A DNA stretch of 64,000 nucleotides, from contig JADGNA010000008.1 in NCBI GenBank assembly GCA_015234465.1, positions 124,001 to 188,000 of the forward strand, given 5' to 3'. The position numbers were made by a program, and so were the translations under genes. The notes beneath the pieces were generated by a model, which saw only the letters and a program-made list of their open reading frames with translations, ran no database searches and had not been told where the DNA came from. Shown here one piece after another: positions 1 to 8,111 of this stretch. The DNA comes from Salinibacterium sp. Its GTDB lineage: Bacteria > Actinomycetota > Actinomycetes > Actinomycetales > Microbacteriaceae. The stretch's first letter is position 1, and every line of letters starts with the position of its first letter.

Positions 1-1092
1 TCGCGGCACGGTGCCGTCAACCTCGGCCAGGGCTTCCCCGACGAGGACGGCCCGGCCGAAGTGCTCGAGGCCGCGCGGCAGGCCATCAGCGACGGCATCA
101 ACCAGTACCCGCCCGGCATCGGCCTGCCCGTGCTGCGGGAGGCGATCACGCAGCACCAGCGCCGCTTCTACGGCCTCGAGGTCGACCCCGACACCGAGGT
201 CATGGTCACGGCGGGGGCGACCGAGGCCATCGCCGCGACGATCCTCGCCCTGACGGAGCCGGGCGACGAGGTGCTCACCTTCTCCCCCTTCTACGACTCC
301 TACGGCGCCATGATCGGGCTCGCACGCGCGGAGCACCGCACGGTGCCGCTCCGCGGGCCGCGCTTCGAGCCCGACCACGACGAACTGCGGGCCGCCGTCA
401 ACGACCGCACCCGCATCATCCTCATCAACGACCCCCACAACCCCACGGGCAGCGTCTTCAGCCGCGAGACGCTCGAGCTCGTCGTCGAGCTCGCGCACCG
501 GCACGACGCCATCATCATGACCGACGAGGTCTACGAACACCTCGTCTTCGACGCGCCCCATGTGCCGATCGCCACCCTGCCGGGGGCTGCAGAACGCACC
601 GTCTCGATCTCGAGCGGAGGCAAGACCTTCAACGCGACCGGCTGGAAGGTCGGGTGGCTGACGGCTCCCGCCCAGCTCCTCCAGCCGATCCTCGCGGTCA
701 AGCAGTTCCTCACCTACAGCAACGCGGCGCCATTCCAACCGGCGATCGCGGCGGGGCTCGGCCTCGACGATGCCTTCTTCGCCGCGGCATCCGCGACCCT
801 CCGTCGACGCCGCGACGCGCTGGCCGAGGGACTCACTGCGGCGGGCTTCGCGGTGCAGCTGCCTGCCGCCGGCTACTTCATCGTCGCGGATGCCGGAGCC
901 CTCGGCGCGACGGATGCCCACGACTTCTGCCGCGCACTGCCGGAGCGTGCGGGAGTCGCCGCGGTGCCGCTGACGGCCTTTGTGCATCCCGAACAGCGGG
1001 ACTCCGTTGCCACCCTCGTGCGCTTCGCATTCTGCAAGCGCGATGAGGTCATCGCCGAGGCATCCGAGAGGCTCCTGGCGCTACGCTCCTAG
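1..1092 (+). CDS. PLP-dependent class I/II aminotransferase, 5' end outside window
   Basis: The reading frame is open from the first base, so the N-terminus is missing. Fold-type I aminotransferase features are visible: a VNLGQGFPD segment near the present start, the cofactor-binding NDPHNPTG segment, TDEVYEHL, and SSGGKTFNATGWKVGW, which holds the Schiff-base lysine. These resemble the kynurenine/methionine/N-succinyl-DAP aminotransferase group. It would transfer an amino group between an amino acid and a 2-oxoacid in the cytoplasm; the substrate cannot be read from the sequence. Its stop codon overlaps the stop of the convergent sensor kinase gene. The family is secure, the substrate is not. 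Confidence 0.93.
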   Translation, partial: SRHGAVNLGQGFPDEDGPAEVLEAARQAISDGINQYPPGIGLPVLREAITQHQRRFYGLEVDPDTEVMVTAGATEAIAATILALTEPGDEVLTFSPFYDSYGAMIGLARAEHRTVPLRGPRFEPDHDELRAAVNDRTRIILINDPHNPTGSVFSRETLELVVELAHRHDAIIMTDEVYEHLVFDAPHVPIATLPGAAERTVSISSGGKTFNATGWKVGWLTAPAQLLQPILAVKQFLTYSNAAPFQPAIAAGLGLDDAFFAAASATLRRRRDALAEGLTAAGFAVQLPAAGYFIVADAGALGATDAHDFCRALPERAGVAAVPLTAFVHPEQRDSVATLVRFAFCKRDEVIAEASERLLALRS

Positions 1093-2909
1093 TCGTCGAG
1101 TCGGTGCAGTGGCAGCGTGAACGCGAAGGCGGTGCCCGCGCCCACCTCGCTCTCGGCCGAGAGCGTGCCACCGTGGGCCGTGACGATCGCCTTCGTGATC
1201 GACAGCCCGAGACCAACGCCCTGCACGGCGGCGCGCGTCGCGGTCGAGGCGCGGAAGAAACGCGTCGACAGCATCGCGATCTCGTCGGGCGGGATCCCCA
1301 TGCCGGTGTCGCGCACCGTGATGCGCACGACGGAGCCGAGCGGCTCGACCGACACCGTGACCGTCCCTCCCCTCGGCGTGAACTTGATCGCGTTCGAGAG
1401 CAGGTTGTCGCACGCCTGCGCGATGCGGGTCGCATCGCCGTAGACGATCGGCCGCGTCGCCGGGGTGTTGCAGATCAGCAGCACATTGGCGGCGTGTGAG
1501 GCGGGCCTCGCCGACTCGACGGATGCCTCCACCACGGCGTTGACGTCGACCTCCGCCTCCTCGATCGGGAACTTGTGGGCCGCGACCTGTGCCGTGAAGA
1601 GCAGGTCGCCGACCAGCCGGAGCAGGCGGTGGGCGTTGCGCTCGGCAACCCCCAGGTACTGCAACTGCTCCTCCGTCAGGGGGTCGGTCGCGTCCCGCAT
1701 GAGTTCCAGATAGCCGAGGATCGAGCTGACGGGGGTGCGCAGTTCGTGCGAGACGAGCCCGACGAACTCATCCTGGAGCTTCGCAAGCTCCTTCACATCG
1801 CTCACGTCGGTGCCGACGAAGATGTAGCCGACCGTGCGGCCGTTCTCGTCGATTCGCGGGGTGACGGCGACGTGCGCCGCGAGGGCGTCGCCGTTGCTCT
1901 TGAGATAGGTCCAGTCGCGGTCCTCTGAGCCACCGAGCCTGGCGACCTCCACGAGGGCGGAGAAGCCAGGGTTGAGCACGGTCGCGCCGGCCGGGTAGCC
2001 GAGTTCCTCTGCGCGTGCCTCGAGCTCGTCCTCGCGGTGGAACTCGTGGATGTAACGCTTGCCGATCACGTCATCGGCCGAGAGGCCAAGCATCGACTCG
2101 GCTCCCGTGTTCCACACGTCGATGAGGCCCGTGAGGTCGGTGCCGATGACCGACTGGCGGGTGACGGAATCGAGCACGCTGCGGAAGAGGTGGCCGGCCG
2201 ACTCGAGCTGCGCCTCGTTCTCGCGGAGCTTGTCGACGAGGCCGACAGCGTCGGCCAGTGCCTGCTCCCGCTCGGCGACGAGTTGGGCGTTCGCGCGCAG
2301 CCGTCGACCGTTGTCGGCGACGACCCCGTGCAGCACGGCGGCGACATAGCAGCAGACGATAGGCGTGACGACGATCTCCAGCAGGGAAAGGATCGTGAAG
2401 GTCTCGTTTGCGCCCGGCCAGAACAGCGGCAGGAGCACGGCTCCGAGCGCGGCCGCCGTGCCGACGAAGGTCCAGGTCAGCCTGGATGCGAGGCCGAACC
2501 AGATCATGCAGACGACCAGGAGGGATGACACCGCCGGCCCGAGTGCCACTCGCCCGAGGGCGACGGCAACGATCGAGAGGAGCGGGATGATCTCCGGATA
2601 CGGCAGCTGGCGAACCGTGTACAGCACCGACACCGCGATCGCGATGGCAAGCACGACGAATGACGCGATGAGCGCGCCCCCGTCAGCCGCCGTGATCTCA
2701 CCCGAGGCGAGGAGGGCACCCGTGATACCGAGGAAGGTGACCGAGAGCGGGATCTGGCGCAGCAGTGGGGTGTCCCAGCGATGCCCGATCATGCGGTCGA
2801 GCCAGTCCGGCGCCCAGAAGGGCTTCCGCCAGATGATGGCGGCGTATTCCTCGTGTTCCGCACGCGTACCGCGCAGGCGCATCCTGCGGGTCGTGCGAGC
2901 GTCACTCAC
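1089..2909 (-). CDS. Membrane PAS sensor histidine kinase
   Basis: This 606-residue protein has about six hydrophobic segments between residues 50 and 200, a short coiled linker, a PAS-like domain at about 240-375, and a HisKA/HATPase module. The phosphoacceptor is H388 in SHELRTPVSS. The ATP-binding boxes are visible as DNLLSNAIKFTP (N box), DTGMGIP (G1) and GVGLGLSI (G2). It should autophosphorylate and pass phosphate to the receiver protein encoded just upstream, whose stop overlaps this ATG by 4 bases (ATGA), implying translational coupling. The stimulus is unknown. The large membrane part suggests it senses a membrane or small-molecule cue. Confidence 0.93.
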   Translation of the reverse strand: MSDARTTRRMRLRGTRAEHEEYAAIIWRKPFWAPDWLDRMIGHRWDTPLLRQIPLSVTFLGITGALLASGEITAADGGALIASFVVLAIAIAVSVLYTVRQLPYPEIIPLLSIVAVALGRVALGPAVSSLLVVCMIWFGLASRLTWTFVGTAAALGAVLLPLFWPGANETFTILSLLEIVVTPIVCCYVAAVLHGVVADNGRRLRANAQLVAEREQALADAVGLVDKLRENEAQLESAGHLFRSVLDSVTRQSVIGTDLTGLIDVWNTGAESMLGLSADDVIGKRYIHEFHREDELEARAEELGYPAGATVLNPGFSALVEVARLGGSEDRDWTYLKSNGDALAAHVAVTPRIDENGRTVGYIFVGTDVSDVKELAKLQDEFVGLVSHELRTPVSSILGYLELMRDATDPLTEEQLQYLGVAERNAHRLLRLVGDLLFTAQVAAHKFPIEEAEVDVNAVVEASVESARPASHAANVLLICNTPATRPIVYGDATRIAQACDNLLSNAIKFTPRGGTVTVSVEPLGSVVRITVRDTGMGIPPDEIAMLSTRFFRASTATRAAVQGVGLGLSITKAIVTAHGGTLSAESEVGAGTAFAFTLPLHRLDD

Positions 2910-3982
2910 TGCGCCAGCTGGCGCGTTGCGCCCTGCTGGCCGGCCTTCAGCGCCTGGGACACGTCGGTCGATCCGGTCGTGAGGTCTCCCGAGTCGCGCA
3001 CAATCTCGAGCGGCTCACAGGTCGCCCCCTCGCCGAAGCGAGCCCAGTAGCGAGCGGTCGCCTCCAGGAACTCGGCCGAGTGATAGCGGCTCACGGCGAC
3101 CTGCGAGCGGTGGGCGTGCACGAGCTGCACCTTCTGCTCGAGCCAGCCGTCGATGTTGACGAAGCGGTTGGGCCTGAAGTCCACCGTCGCCGAGGCGCTC
3201 TGGTAGCAGGAGACGCTGCGCACGGCGCGCGTCGCGAGCAGCGCCGCCTTGTTGACGGCACGGTGGTCCTGGTGCATGTCGTGCTCGCTGTGCACGTAGA
3301 CGACGGTGGGGCGGATGTCGCTGACGAGCCGCTCGATGATGCCAAGCGTCGGCTCGTTCTCGCCGATCTCGGTCTCGGGCAGGTCCTCCAGGTGCAGGCG
3401 TGCGCCGAGCATCTCGGCCGCCATGAACGCCTCGGCCTGCCGCTCGCTCACGTGGCCGCTGCGGCCGCCCCGCGAGAGCGTGAGGATGTGCACCTCATCG
3501 CCTGCGGCGCGGTGCGAGAGCAGGATGCCGCCCACGCCGATCTCGACGTCATCCGGGTGCGCACCGATCGCCAGCACGACCTCGGGGTCGGGGATGTTCG
3601 CCTTCGCCGCACGGAACTCCTCGGCGAGGCGCGCGACGACCGCGATGAGCTCGCTCGACGAGATGGGCTTGGTGAGGAACTCGTTGGCGTTCGCGCGCAG
3701 CGCCTCGACCGCGTAGTCGACCGAGACGTGGGCGGTCATGACGACGACGGGCGTGCCGGGCCGCACCTCGCGCACGAGTTCGATGACCTGGATGCCCGTG
3801 ATGCCGGGCATCTCGATATCGGTGATGACGACGTCGGGCTCGTAGAGGCGCATGGCCTGCTGGGCGAATGACGGGTCGGTGAACGTCTGGACGATGCATC
3901 CCTGCTTCGTCAGGATCGTCTTGATGTAGAACGCGACGTCTGGGTCATCCTCGACCACGACGACGCGGTATGGCTCTGTCAT
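2906..3982 (-). CDS. Response regulator receiver fused to PIG-L/LmbE deacetylase
   Basis: This 358-residue protein combines two domains. Residues 5-125 form a CheY-like receiver with the acidic pair EDD near the start, phosphoacceptor D55 in VVITDIEMPG, and K105 in LTKPIS. Residues 135-300 form a PIG-L/LmbE zinc deacetylase with AHPDD at 141-145 and a second metal site in HSEHDMHQDH. There is no DNA-binding output domain, so phosphorylation would presumably gate an amide or N-acetyl hydrolase directly. I chose ATG 3982 because a GGGGGGAG ribosome site sits 6 bases upstream; a GTG five codons earlier lacks one. It is co-transcribed with the downstream kinase. The enzyme's substrate is unknown. 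Confidence 0.9.
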   Translation of the reverse strand: MTEPYRVVVVEDDPDVAFYIKTILTKQGCIVQTFTDPSFAQQAMRLYEPDVVITDIEMPGITGIQVIELVREVRPGTPVVVMTAHVSVDYAVEALRANANEFLTKPISSSELIAVVARLAEEFRAAKANIPDPEVVLAIGAHPDDVEIGVGGILLSHRAAGDEVHILTLSRGGRSGHVSERQAEAFMAAEMLGARLHLEDLPETEIGENEPTLGIIERLVSDIRPTVVYVHSEHDMHQDHRAVNKAALLATRAVRSVSCYQSASATVDFRPNRFVNIDGWLEQKVQLVHAHRSQVAVSRYHSAEFLEATARYWARFGEGATCEPLEIVRDSGDLTTGSTDVSQALKAGQQGATRQLAQ

Positions 3983-4039
3983 TCCTGCTCCCCCCACGAG
4001 TGCTGCGTGGCAAGTCTATGGGCTGGACACGACGCAGGA

Positions 4040-4867
4040 CTAGCGTTCGTGTACCCCGAACCTGCGCAGTTCGAGGGCCGGATTGACGCGCCGCACCTGC
4101 CTGATGCGATCGCTTGTCACCCAAGTGAGGGCGATATCAGTCGTCTCCCCGATCGTCGCGACCTCCACGCCCATGGGGTCGACGATCATGCTGTTGCCGA
4201 CGCCGATGGGTGGAGCGTGGTCGGCCGCAGCGAGGTAGATCGTGTTCTCGAGCGCCCTCGCGGTGATGAGGGTGCGCCAGTGGTGCTCCTTGAGCGGGCC
4301 GCGCACCCACTCGCTGGGGCAGGCGACCAGCTCGGCACCGGCATCCGCGAGCCGGCGGGTGACCTCGGGAAAGCGCAGGTCGTAACAGGTCTGCAGGGCC
4401 ACCGTCATGTCGCCGACGACGAAGGTCTCAGGGTCGCCGATGGGGCCGGGAGCCACCCACTCCGACTCCCGCTGCCCGAAGGCGTCGTAGAGGTGGAGCT
4501 TGCGGTAGGCGGCGACCCGCTGCCCGCTCGGGTCGACGGCGAGCGCCGTGTTGTAGACGCGCTCCCCTCCCATCGTCTCCTCGATCATGCCGGCGACGAT
4601 GTGGATGCCCAGCACCTTCGCGAGGGCGGCGAGGGCGGTTCCGAACGGCCCGTCGAGCGGCTCGGCGGCCTCGACGACCTTCTCATCGAGGCTCGGCAGG
4701 AAGAACGACGAGTACTCGGGGAACACGACGAGCTGGGCTCCCCGGGCGGCGGCCGTGGTCGCCAGGTCGCGGATGGCGGCGAGGTTCAGCTCCTTGTCGT
4801 CGCCGGGAGCGAACTGCGCGACCGCGACAGCGACGGCCGCGCCTGGGGTGGCGGTGCGGAGGGTCAT
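4040..4867 (-). CDS. Carbon-nitrogen hydrolase (nitrilase superfamily amidase)
   Basis: This 275-residue protein carries the complete Glu-Lys-Cys triad of the nitrilase superfamily: E51 in VVFPEYSS, K123 in YRKLHLYD and C161 in TCYDLRFPE. Length and motifs fit the Nit1/omega-amidase-like branch, which hydrolyses amides of small carboxylic acids in the cytoplasm. I placed the start at ATG 4867. The frame stays open 38 codons further upstream, but that stretch runs through a strong hairpin (4906-4934) and is not protein-like. It reads away from the island border and was probably once the next gene downstream of the initiator tRNA. Confidence 0.9.
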   Translation of the reverse strand: MTLRTATPGAAVAVAVAQFAPGDDKELNLAAIRDLATTAAARGAQLVVFPEYSSFFLPSLDEKVVEAAEPLDGPFGTALAALAKVLGIHIVAGMIEETMGGERVYNTALAVDPSGQRVAAYRKLHLYDAFGQRESEWVAPGPIGDPETFVVGDMTVALQTCYDLRFPEVTRRLADAGAELVACPSEWVRGPLKEHHWRTLITARALENTIYLAAADHAPPIGVGNSMIVDPMGVEVATIGETTDIALTWVTSDRIRQVRRVNPALELRRFGVHER

Positions 4868-4905
4868 GTCGGCCACGCTACCCGACCTCGAGCCCTGCAA
4901 CGCAA

Positions 4906-4934
4906 AAGGCCCGGAACCATTGGTTCCGGGCCTT
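4906..4934 (-). terminator. Strong intrinsic terminator hairpin at the left island border
   Basis: A perfect 14-base inverted repeat (AAGGCCCGGAACCA and its complement) flanks one central base and ends in TT. It lies upstream of the minus-strand amidase gene, so it can only end a minus-strand transcript coming from higher coordinates. No convincing gene lies directly there now. It probably terminated the initiator tRNA transcript before the island was inserted. Confidence 0.75.
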
Positions 4935-5054
4935 CTCGCTCTGATGAGCTTTGGTGGGTGGTTCCGGAAATCGCAGATCATCGATAGATGCTGCCCGGTT
5001 TTGGATTTGCAGAATTAGAGTTCCAGGCTAACCATGAAAAAATTCCACCCTGAT

Positions 5055-5174
5055 TCAATCGACTGTGTCACGAAACCTGAACCCCGGACCCAGATCGGTG
5101 TTTTCGCCGTCGCACTCCGCTGCTGATAGGCGGTACCCGGGTTCGGTGAAGGCGCAGCCGATGGTCAGAGACAC
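5055..5174 (-). CDS. Possible 39-residue small protein
   Basis: A GTG-initiated frame starts five bases after the stop of the upstream 92-residue gene, with GAGG just before the start. The peptide begins MSLTIGCAFTEPGY and has no recognised domain, membrane segment or signal peptide. Its position makes translational coupling to the upstream gene plausible. It lies at the inner left edge of the island and could also be a remnant. Low confidence. Confidence 0.3.
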   Translation of the reverse strand: MSLTIGCAFTEPGYRLSAAECDGENTDLGPGFRFRDTVD

Positions 5175-5178
5175 CGCC

Positions 5179-5457
5179 TCATTCCTGGTAGAACCGCGTG
5201 TGGTTGAGTTCAAGATCCTCAACGTAGGGCCCTCGTTGGATGCCGTACGAGTCAAGAAGCCGCACGTATTCTTCCCGCCGTGGGCGAGCCCACGCTTTGG
5301 AAACGTCGTGAGCGTAGCCCAAGAGCCCTTCGAGCCGCGCCAGCAAGTAGCGCGGGTCCTGATGGCCCAGATATCGCGCATGCTCTACGATCCCGAAAAC
5401 TCGATAGGCCCGCAGGAGCCCGTCTATCTCCTGCCGGGTCGACCTAGACAGGCGCAA
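5179..5457 (-). CDS. Hypothetical 92-residue island protein
   Basis: The frame encodes a charged, largely helical, soluble-looking protein with heptad-like leucines (RLEGLLGYAHDV, REEYVRLLDSYG). No catalytic motif was recognised. The only usable start is TTG 5457 or an internal codon, because a stop lies five codons upstream and no ATG or GTG is in phase. The 5' end may therefore be lost. Composition is protein-like through its whole length. It is divergent from the truncated gene at 5505. Confidence 0.45.
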   Translation of the reverse strand: MRLSRSTRQEIDGLLRAYRVFGIVEHARYLGHQDPRYLLARLEGLLGYAHDVSKAWARPRREEYVRLLDSYGIQRGPYVEDLELNHTRFYQE

Positions 5458-5504
5458 CGCCCCGCGCCATCATCGAAGCCGACCTCGAGGCACGCGTTGA
5501 CGCC

Positions 5505-5735
5505 GTGCGCCGCGTCGCCGACGCCGCCAATGCCTACGACACAGCTGAGACACGGCTCAAAGAAGCGACGACAGCGCACGAACGGTCTTGGGGAGCAGCT
5601 ATCGCTACTGGCTGGAGCGAGAAAGATCTAAGAGCGGCGGGCGTCCGCGCTCCAGGGCAGGCAGCCCCCAGGCGCCGTAGTCGTGCCCCAAAGCCGACCA
5701 CGATGGAGCATCCGGGAACTCAAGCTCCGGAGTAG
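5505..5735 (+). CDS. Hypothetical island protein, probably 5'-truncated
   Basis: The frame is protein-like from 5448, but no ATG, GTG or TTG exists before GTG 5505, so the original start appears lost. The first half is a helix rich in Ala/Asp/Glu (AANAYDTAETRLKEATTAH), followed by a GWSEKDLRAAGVRAPG segment and a basic, Pro-rich tail. Similar small proteins of this style occur in actinobacterial integrated elements, as far as I recall; no function is known. A strong terminator follows 20 bases after the stop, which supports a transcribed gene here. Confidence 0.45.
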   Translation: MRRVADAANAYDTAETRLKEATTAHERSWGAAIATGWSEKDLRAAGVRAPGQAAPRRRSRAPKPTTMEHPGTQAPE

Positions 5736-5755
5736 CCTGCGGCGCTGTTCTTATC

Positions 5756-5794
5756 GGAGAAGCCCCGCCGACCGTTGGTCGGCGGGGCTTCTCC
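5756..5794 (+). terminator. Intrinsic terminator, 18-bp perfect stem
   Basis: GGAGAAGCCCCGCCGACC at 5756-5773 pairs perfectly with 5777-5794 around a 3-base loop (GTT). It lies 20 bases after the stop of the plus-strand gene ending at 5735 and should end that transcript. The hairpin can work in either direction. Confidence 0.75.
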
Positions 5795-5974
5795 CCGTCA
5801 ACTCCGTTGCCGTTTCGGCGTGTGATGGTACGAGCCATTCCTCTCTCGTCAAGACCTCCACCCAAAATTCTGCTGCGGCGCTGCGCTTATTTCCTTCGCA
5901 GATTTTTGGCCTCCGATCTTGACGATTCACCCCTGACTCTGTTTTTCAGCGTGTGCCGAAAGGCAATGGGAGAT

Positions 5975-6091
5975 ATGAGAAAGAGAGGGGTGGCCACCAT
6001 GGACACCGGAACGAATTCGACAGCCCAAGTAGGCGACTACGAAGTGCCCATCGACCCTATGGACGAGCTCGAATGCGACAACTGCCAGTGA
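5975..6091 (+). CDS. Small peptide ending in a CxxC tail (38 or 30 residues)
   Basis: A short frame starts at ATG 5975 (GGGAG a few bases upstream) or at ATG 5999. The product is acidic, with a VPIDPMDELE stretch and a terminal ECDNCQ containing its only two cysteines. It has no signal peptide or membrane segment. The layout, an acidic leader-like part with a short Cys-containing end, recalls ribosomally made modified-peptide precursors or a zinc knuckle. No modifying enzyme or transporter is adjacent. The stop is followed 11 bases later by the HTH gene, so the two may be co-transcribed. Confidence 0.4.
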   Translation: MRKRGVATMDTGTNSTAQVGDYEVPIDPMDELECDNCQ

Positions 6092-6102
6092 GCGGCGCAG
6101 GC

Positions 6103-6327
6103 ATGGAGACGCACACGACGAACGACTCACCGCTGATGACACCGGCGGCAGTGAGCACGCTGCTAGGCATTTCGAAGCCGCAGCTTCAAAGAATGCGGAG
6201 CCGCAACACCGGCCCGGATTTCTATCGGATCGGTCGTCGACTCATTCGCTACTCGAGCGCCTCAGTTACCGCCTGGACATTAGTGCCTCATGGCGGTGAT
6301 TACGGCGTGCGGGGTGCAGACTTCTGA
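6103..6327 (+). CDS. Excisionase-like helix-turn-helix DNA-binding protein
   Basis: This 74-residue protein contains a MerR/excisionase-type winged helix: MTPAAVSTLLGISKPQLQR is the HTH, followed by NTGPDFYRIGRRLIRY and SVTAWTL, the pattern seen in recombination directionality factors and small DNA-binding proteins of integrated elements. ATG 6103 was chosen because it directly precedes the domain; the open frame begins earlier. In an island it would bind attachment or promoter sites. It is far from the recombinase genes, so a regulatory role is equally likely. The last 15 residues look atypical and may reflect truncation. Confidence 0.7.
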   Translation: METHTTNDSPLMTPAAVSTLLGISKPQLQRMRSRNTGPDFYRIGRRLIRYSSASVTAWTLVPHGGDYGVRGADF

Positions 6328-6375
6328 AGCGATAGCGCTTCCCTGCCGGTGCGAGGGCGGCCGTAGGCTTCGATC

Positions 6376-6541
6376 ATGCGAAAACGACTCACACTCGCGG
6401 CGACCAGCTGCTGCGCCGCACTCCTCCTTGCCGCAGCCTGTCCGGGATGTGCCTTGGGAAACCGTGAGTGCACGCGTCGTCGACGGAGCGTCAATAAAAA
6501 CCAACAGCTACTTCGATAGGCGGGTAATGGTGTCTCGCTGA
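6376..6541 (+). pseudogene. Remnant of a lipoprotein gene (frameshifted after the signal peptide)
   Basis: From ATG 6376 the frame encodes a clear lipoprotein signal sequence: MRKRLT, a hydrophobic core, and the lipobox LAAAC. It stops at 6519 after an Arg-rich tail. In an adjacent frame the sequence VPWETVSARVVDGASIKT continues to 6541 and looks more like the mature part, so a one-base indel just after the lipobox is likely. I see no further homologous body downstream. The next 250 bases, to the ribosome site at 6788, hold only short fragments and no supported gene. Confidence 0.4.
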
Positions 6542-6797
6542 ACCTTCCCAAACGAACACTGTCGATGACTCTCCTGCGGTTGATCATCGAAACCGAATTC
6601 GCGACCGAGGCGGCGGCGATCCTCGTGCGCGAGTGTCAAGAGTGATCCATGCTCCGAGATCAACAAACTCGCAATGAATGCGCCGAGGGAAGAGCACCTT
6701 TGGAAGCGGTTGGCTAGCCCCCGTTCGGTGGGCAGACAGAAGTGACTACATCTCGATACGGTGAGCCATTGCAAGGATGCTCAATCGGAGGGACGTT

Positions 6798-8111
6798 ATG
6801 AAACTCGCCAGGTTTGTGCTCGCACCAGCGGCAGCTCTGCTCTTGTGTGGAATGAGCGTGCCAGCTGTCAGCGCCATGCAATCAACCCCTTACGCCAAAT
6901 CAGCAGATGAAGACGGTGTCGTGAACGCGTACTGGTTGCCCGGGGAGCGTGATTTGGTGGTCTCCGAGCCGACCTCGCGGCACGTTGTCTCTGGTGAGGG
7001 GCGCGTCGTCTCGGTCGATTTCGAAGTATCGTCGGCTGGCGCTGTGGTCTCTCGGACCGTGAACCATTCCCGCCCATTGGCGGCGGATGGGAGCCCCGTC
7101 ACTCAGTGGTCGGCAGGAACGGAGGGCGTGTGGTTGGACTGGTCGGAAACGATCCCCGAGGAAATCGAGTGGACCGTCACGCGCGACAAAGAAATCGTAT
7201 ACGTCGGCCTTGAAACAACCTTCACTGACCTGCTCGGCGACCGAACTGTTCAGCACGATTATCGCATAACGGGCTTCGTAGAGTCAGTTGATGATGAAGG
7301 CGAAACCCAATTTGCGCCGGTGTTTTACCAGATCACCATTCCTGCCTCCGATTTCTCGTCCCTCGGGTTGCCCGTACAAAGCGCCTTAGATGTTCGTCAC
7401 AACACCGATATAACTAGCCGTATTGCGCCTGTCAATTACAACGTCATCAATCGTTCGTTCGTTTACAACACGTTCATCTCACCCGAAGTGACCGAGACGC
7501 CCCTGGCTTGCGTAGAGCAGCATTTGAACGGCGGTGTTTGGACCGGCGGGGATAACAGAGGCTTTCTGACGGCACGCCCCGGCGTAGGGCAGACGTCTCG
7601 CACATCGGTGTATGTTCCGATTGATTTCTTTGGGTTAGCGGGAGCCGAGGTGAACACGAGATACAACACCATCAGTAAGGTCGTGGGCTACACCCACAGC
7701 TATGATGCAAACGGAATACCTGTTGAGTCGGCCCAGGCTTCGGCAAGCGGTATCGCGCTGGCGTACATACAGAACACTGATGCTTACGGTGAGCGATATG
7801 TGGAGCACAGCATGATCAACCCTCTGTGCATGGGCGCGCCTGCTATCGATTACCAGGTCAACTTCTCCTCAAACGTCGACGGATGGATGAGTGTCAGTGG
7901 ATATCATGACCAGGCGCCGCATCACGAAGTCCTCTGGGAAGCCTCTGACAATGCCCTGAGTTCGCCGTCGAACTCGGGCTGTTGGTATCGCTCTACTAAT
8001 AAGGGTTTCGAGTGGCTCTTCGGTTTCCCGACTTCTCCCCTGTGGCCACAGGCCCACATTGACTTAGATGCGAATCCGATTCTTGCTGCTCCTAGCTGTC
8101 CGGTTGTCTAA
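6798..8111 (+). CDS. Secreted protein of unknown function
   Basis: This 437-residue protein begins with a good Sec signal peptide (MKLARFVLAPAAALLL, cleavage after AVSA). The mature part is polar and beta-rich with several Cys residues near the C-terminal half (LACVEQ, NPLCMG, SGCWYR, APSCPVV) and no catalytic motif I recognise. ATG 6798 is preceded by GGAGGG; an ATG seven codons earlier has no ribosome site. The GC content is clearly lower than in the flanking core. The downstream membrane-protein gene overlaps its 3' end, so the two may act together at the cell surface. Confidence 0.75.
   Translation: MKLARFVLAPAAALLLCGMSVPAVSAMQSTPYAKSADEDGVVNAYWLPGERDLVVSEPTSRHVVSGEGRVVSVDFEVSSAGAVVSRTVNHSRPLAADGSPVTQWSAGTEGVWLDWSETIPEEIEWTVTRDKEIVYVGLETTFTDLLGDRTVQHDYRITGFVESVDDEGETQFAPVFYQITIPASDFSSLGLPVQSALDVRHNTDITSRIAPVNYNVINRSFVYNTFISPEVTETPLACVEQHLNGGVWTGGDNRGFLTARPGVGQTSRTSVYVPIDFFGLAGAEVNTRYNTISKVVGYTHSYDANGIPVESAQASASGIALAYIQNTDAYGERYVEHSMINPLCMGAPAIDYQVNFSSNVDGWMSVSGYHDQAPHHEVLWEASDNALSSPSNSGCWYRSTNKGFEWLFGFPTSPLWPQAHIDLDANPILAAPSCPVV

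Noticed and set aside
5605..5865. Minus-strand ORF of 86 codons
   Set aside because: It runs through the perfect 18-bp terminator hairpin at 5756-5794 and is antisense to a more protein-like frame.
6508..6774. Minus-strand ORF of 88 codons ahead of the secreted-protein gene
   Set aside because: No ribosome site, no domain, and codon use is not convincing; the stretch appears to be decayed DNA.
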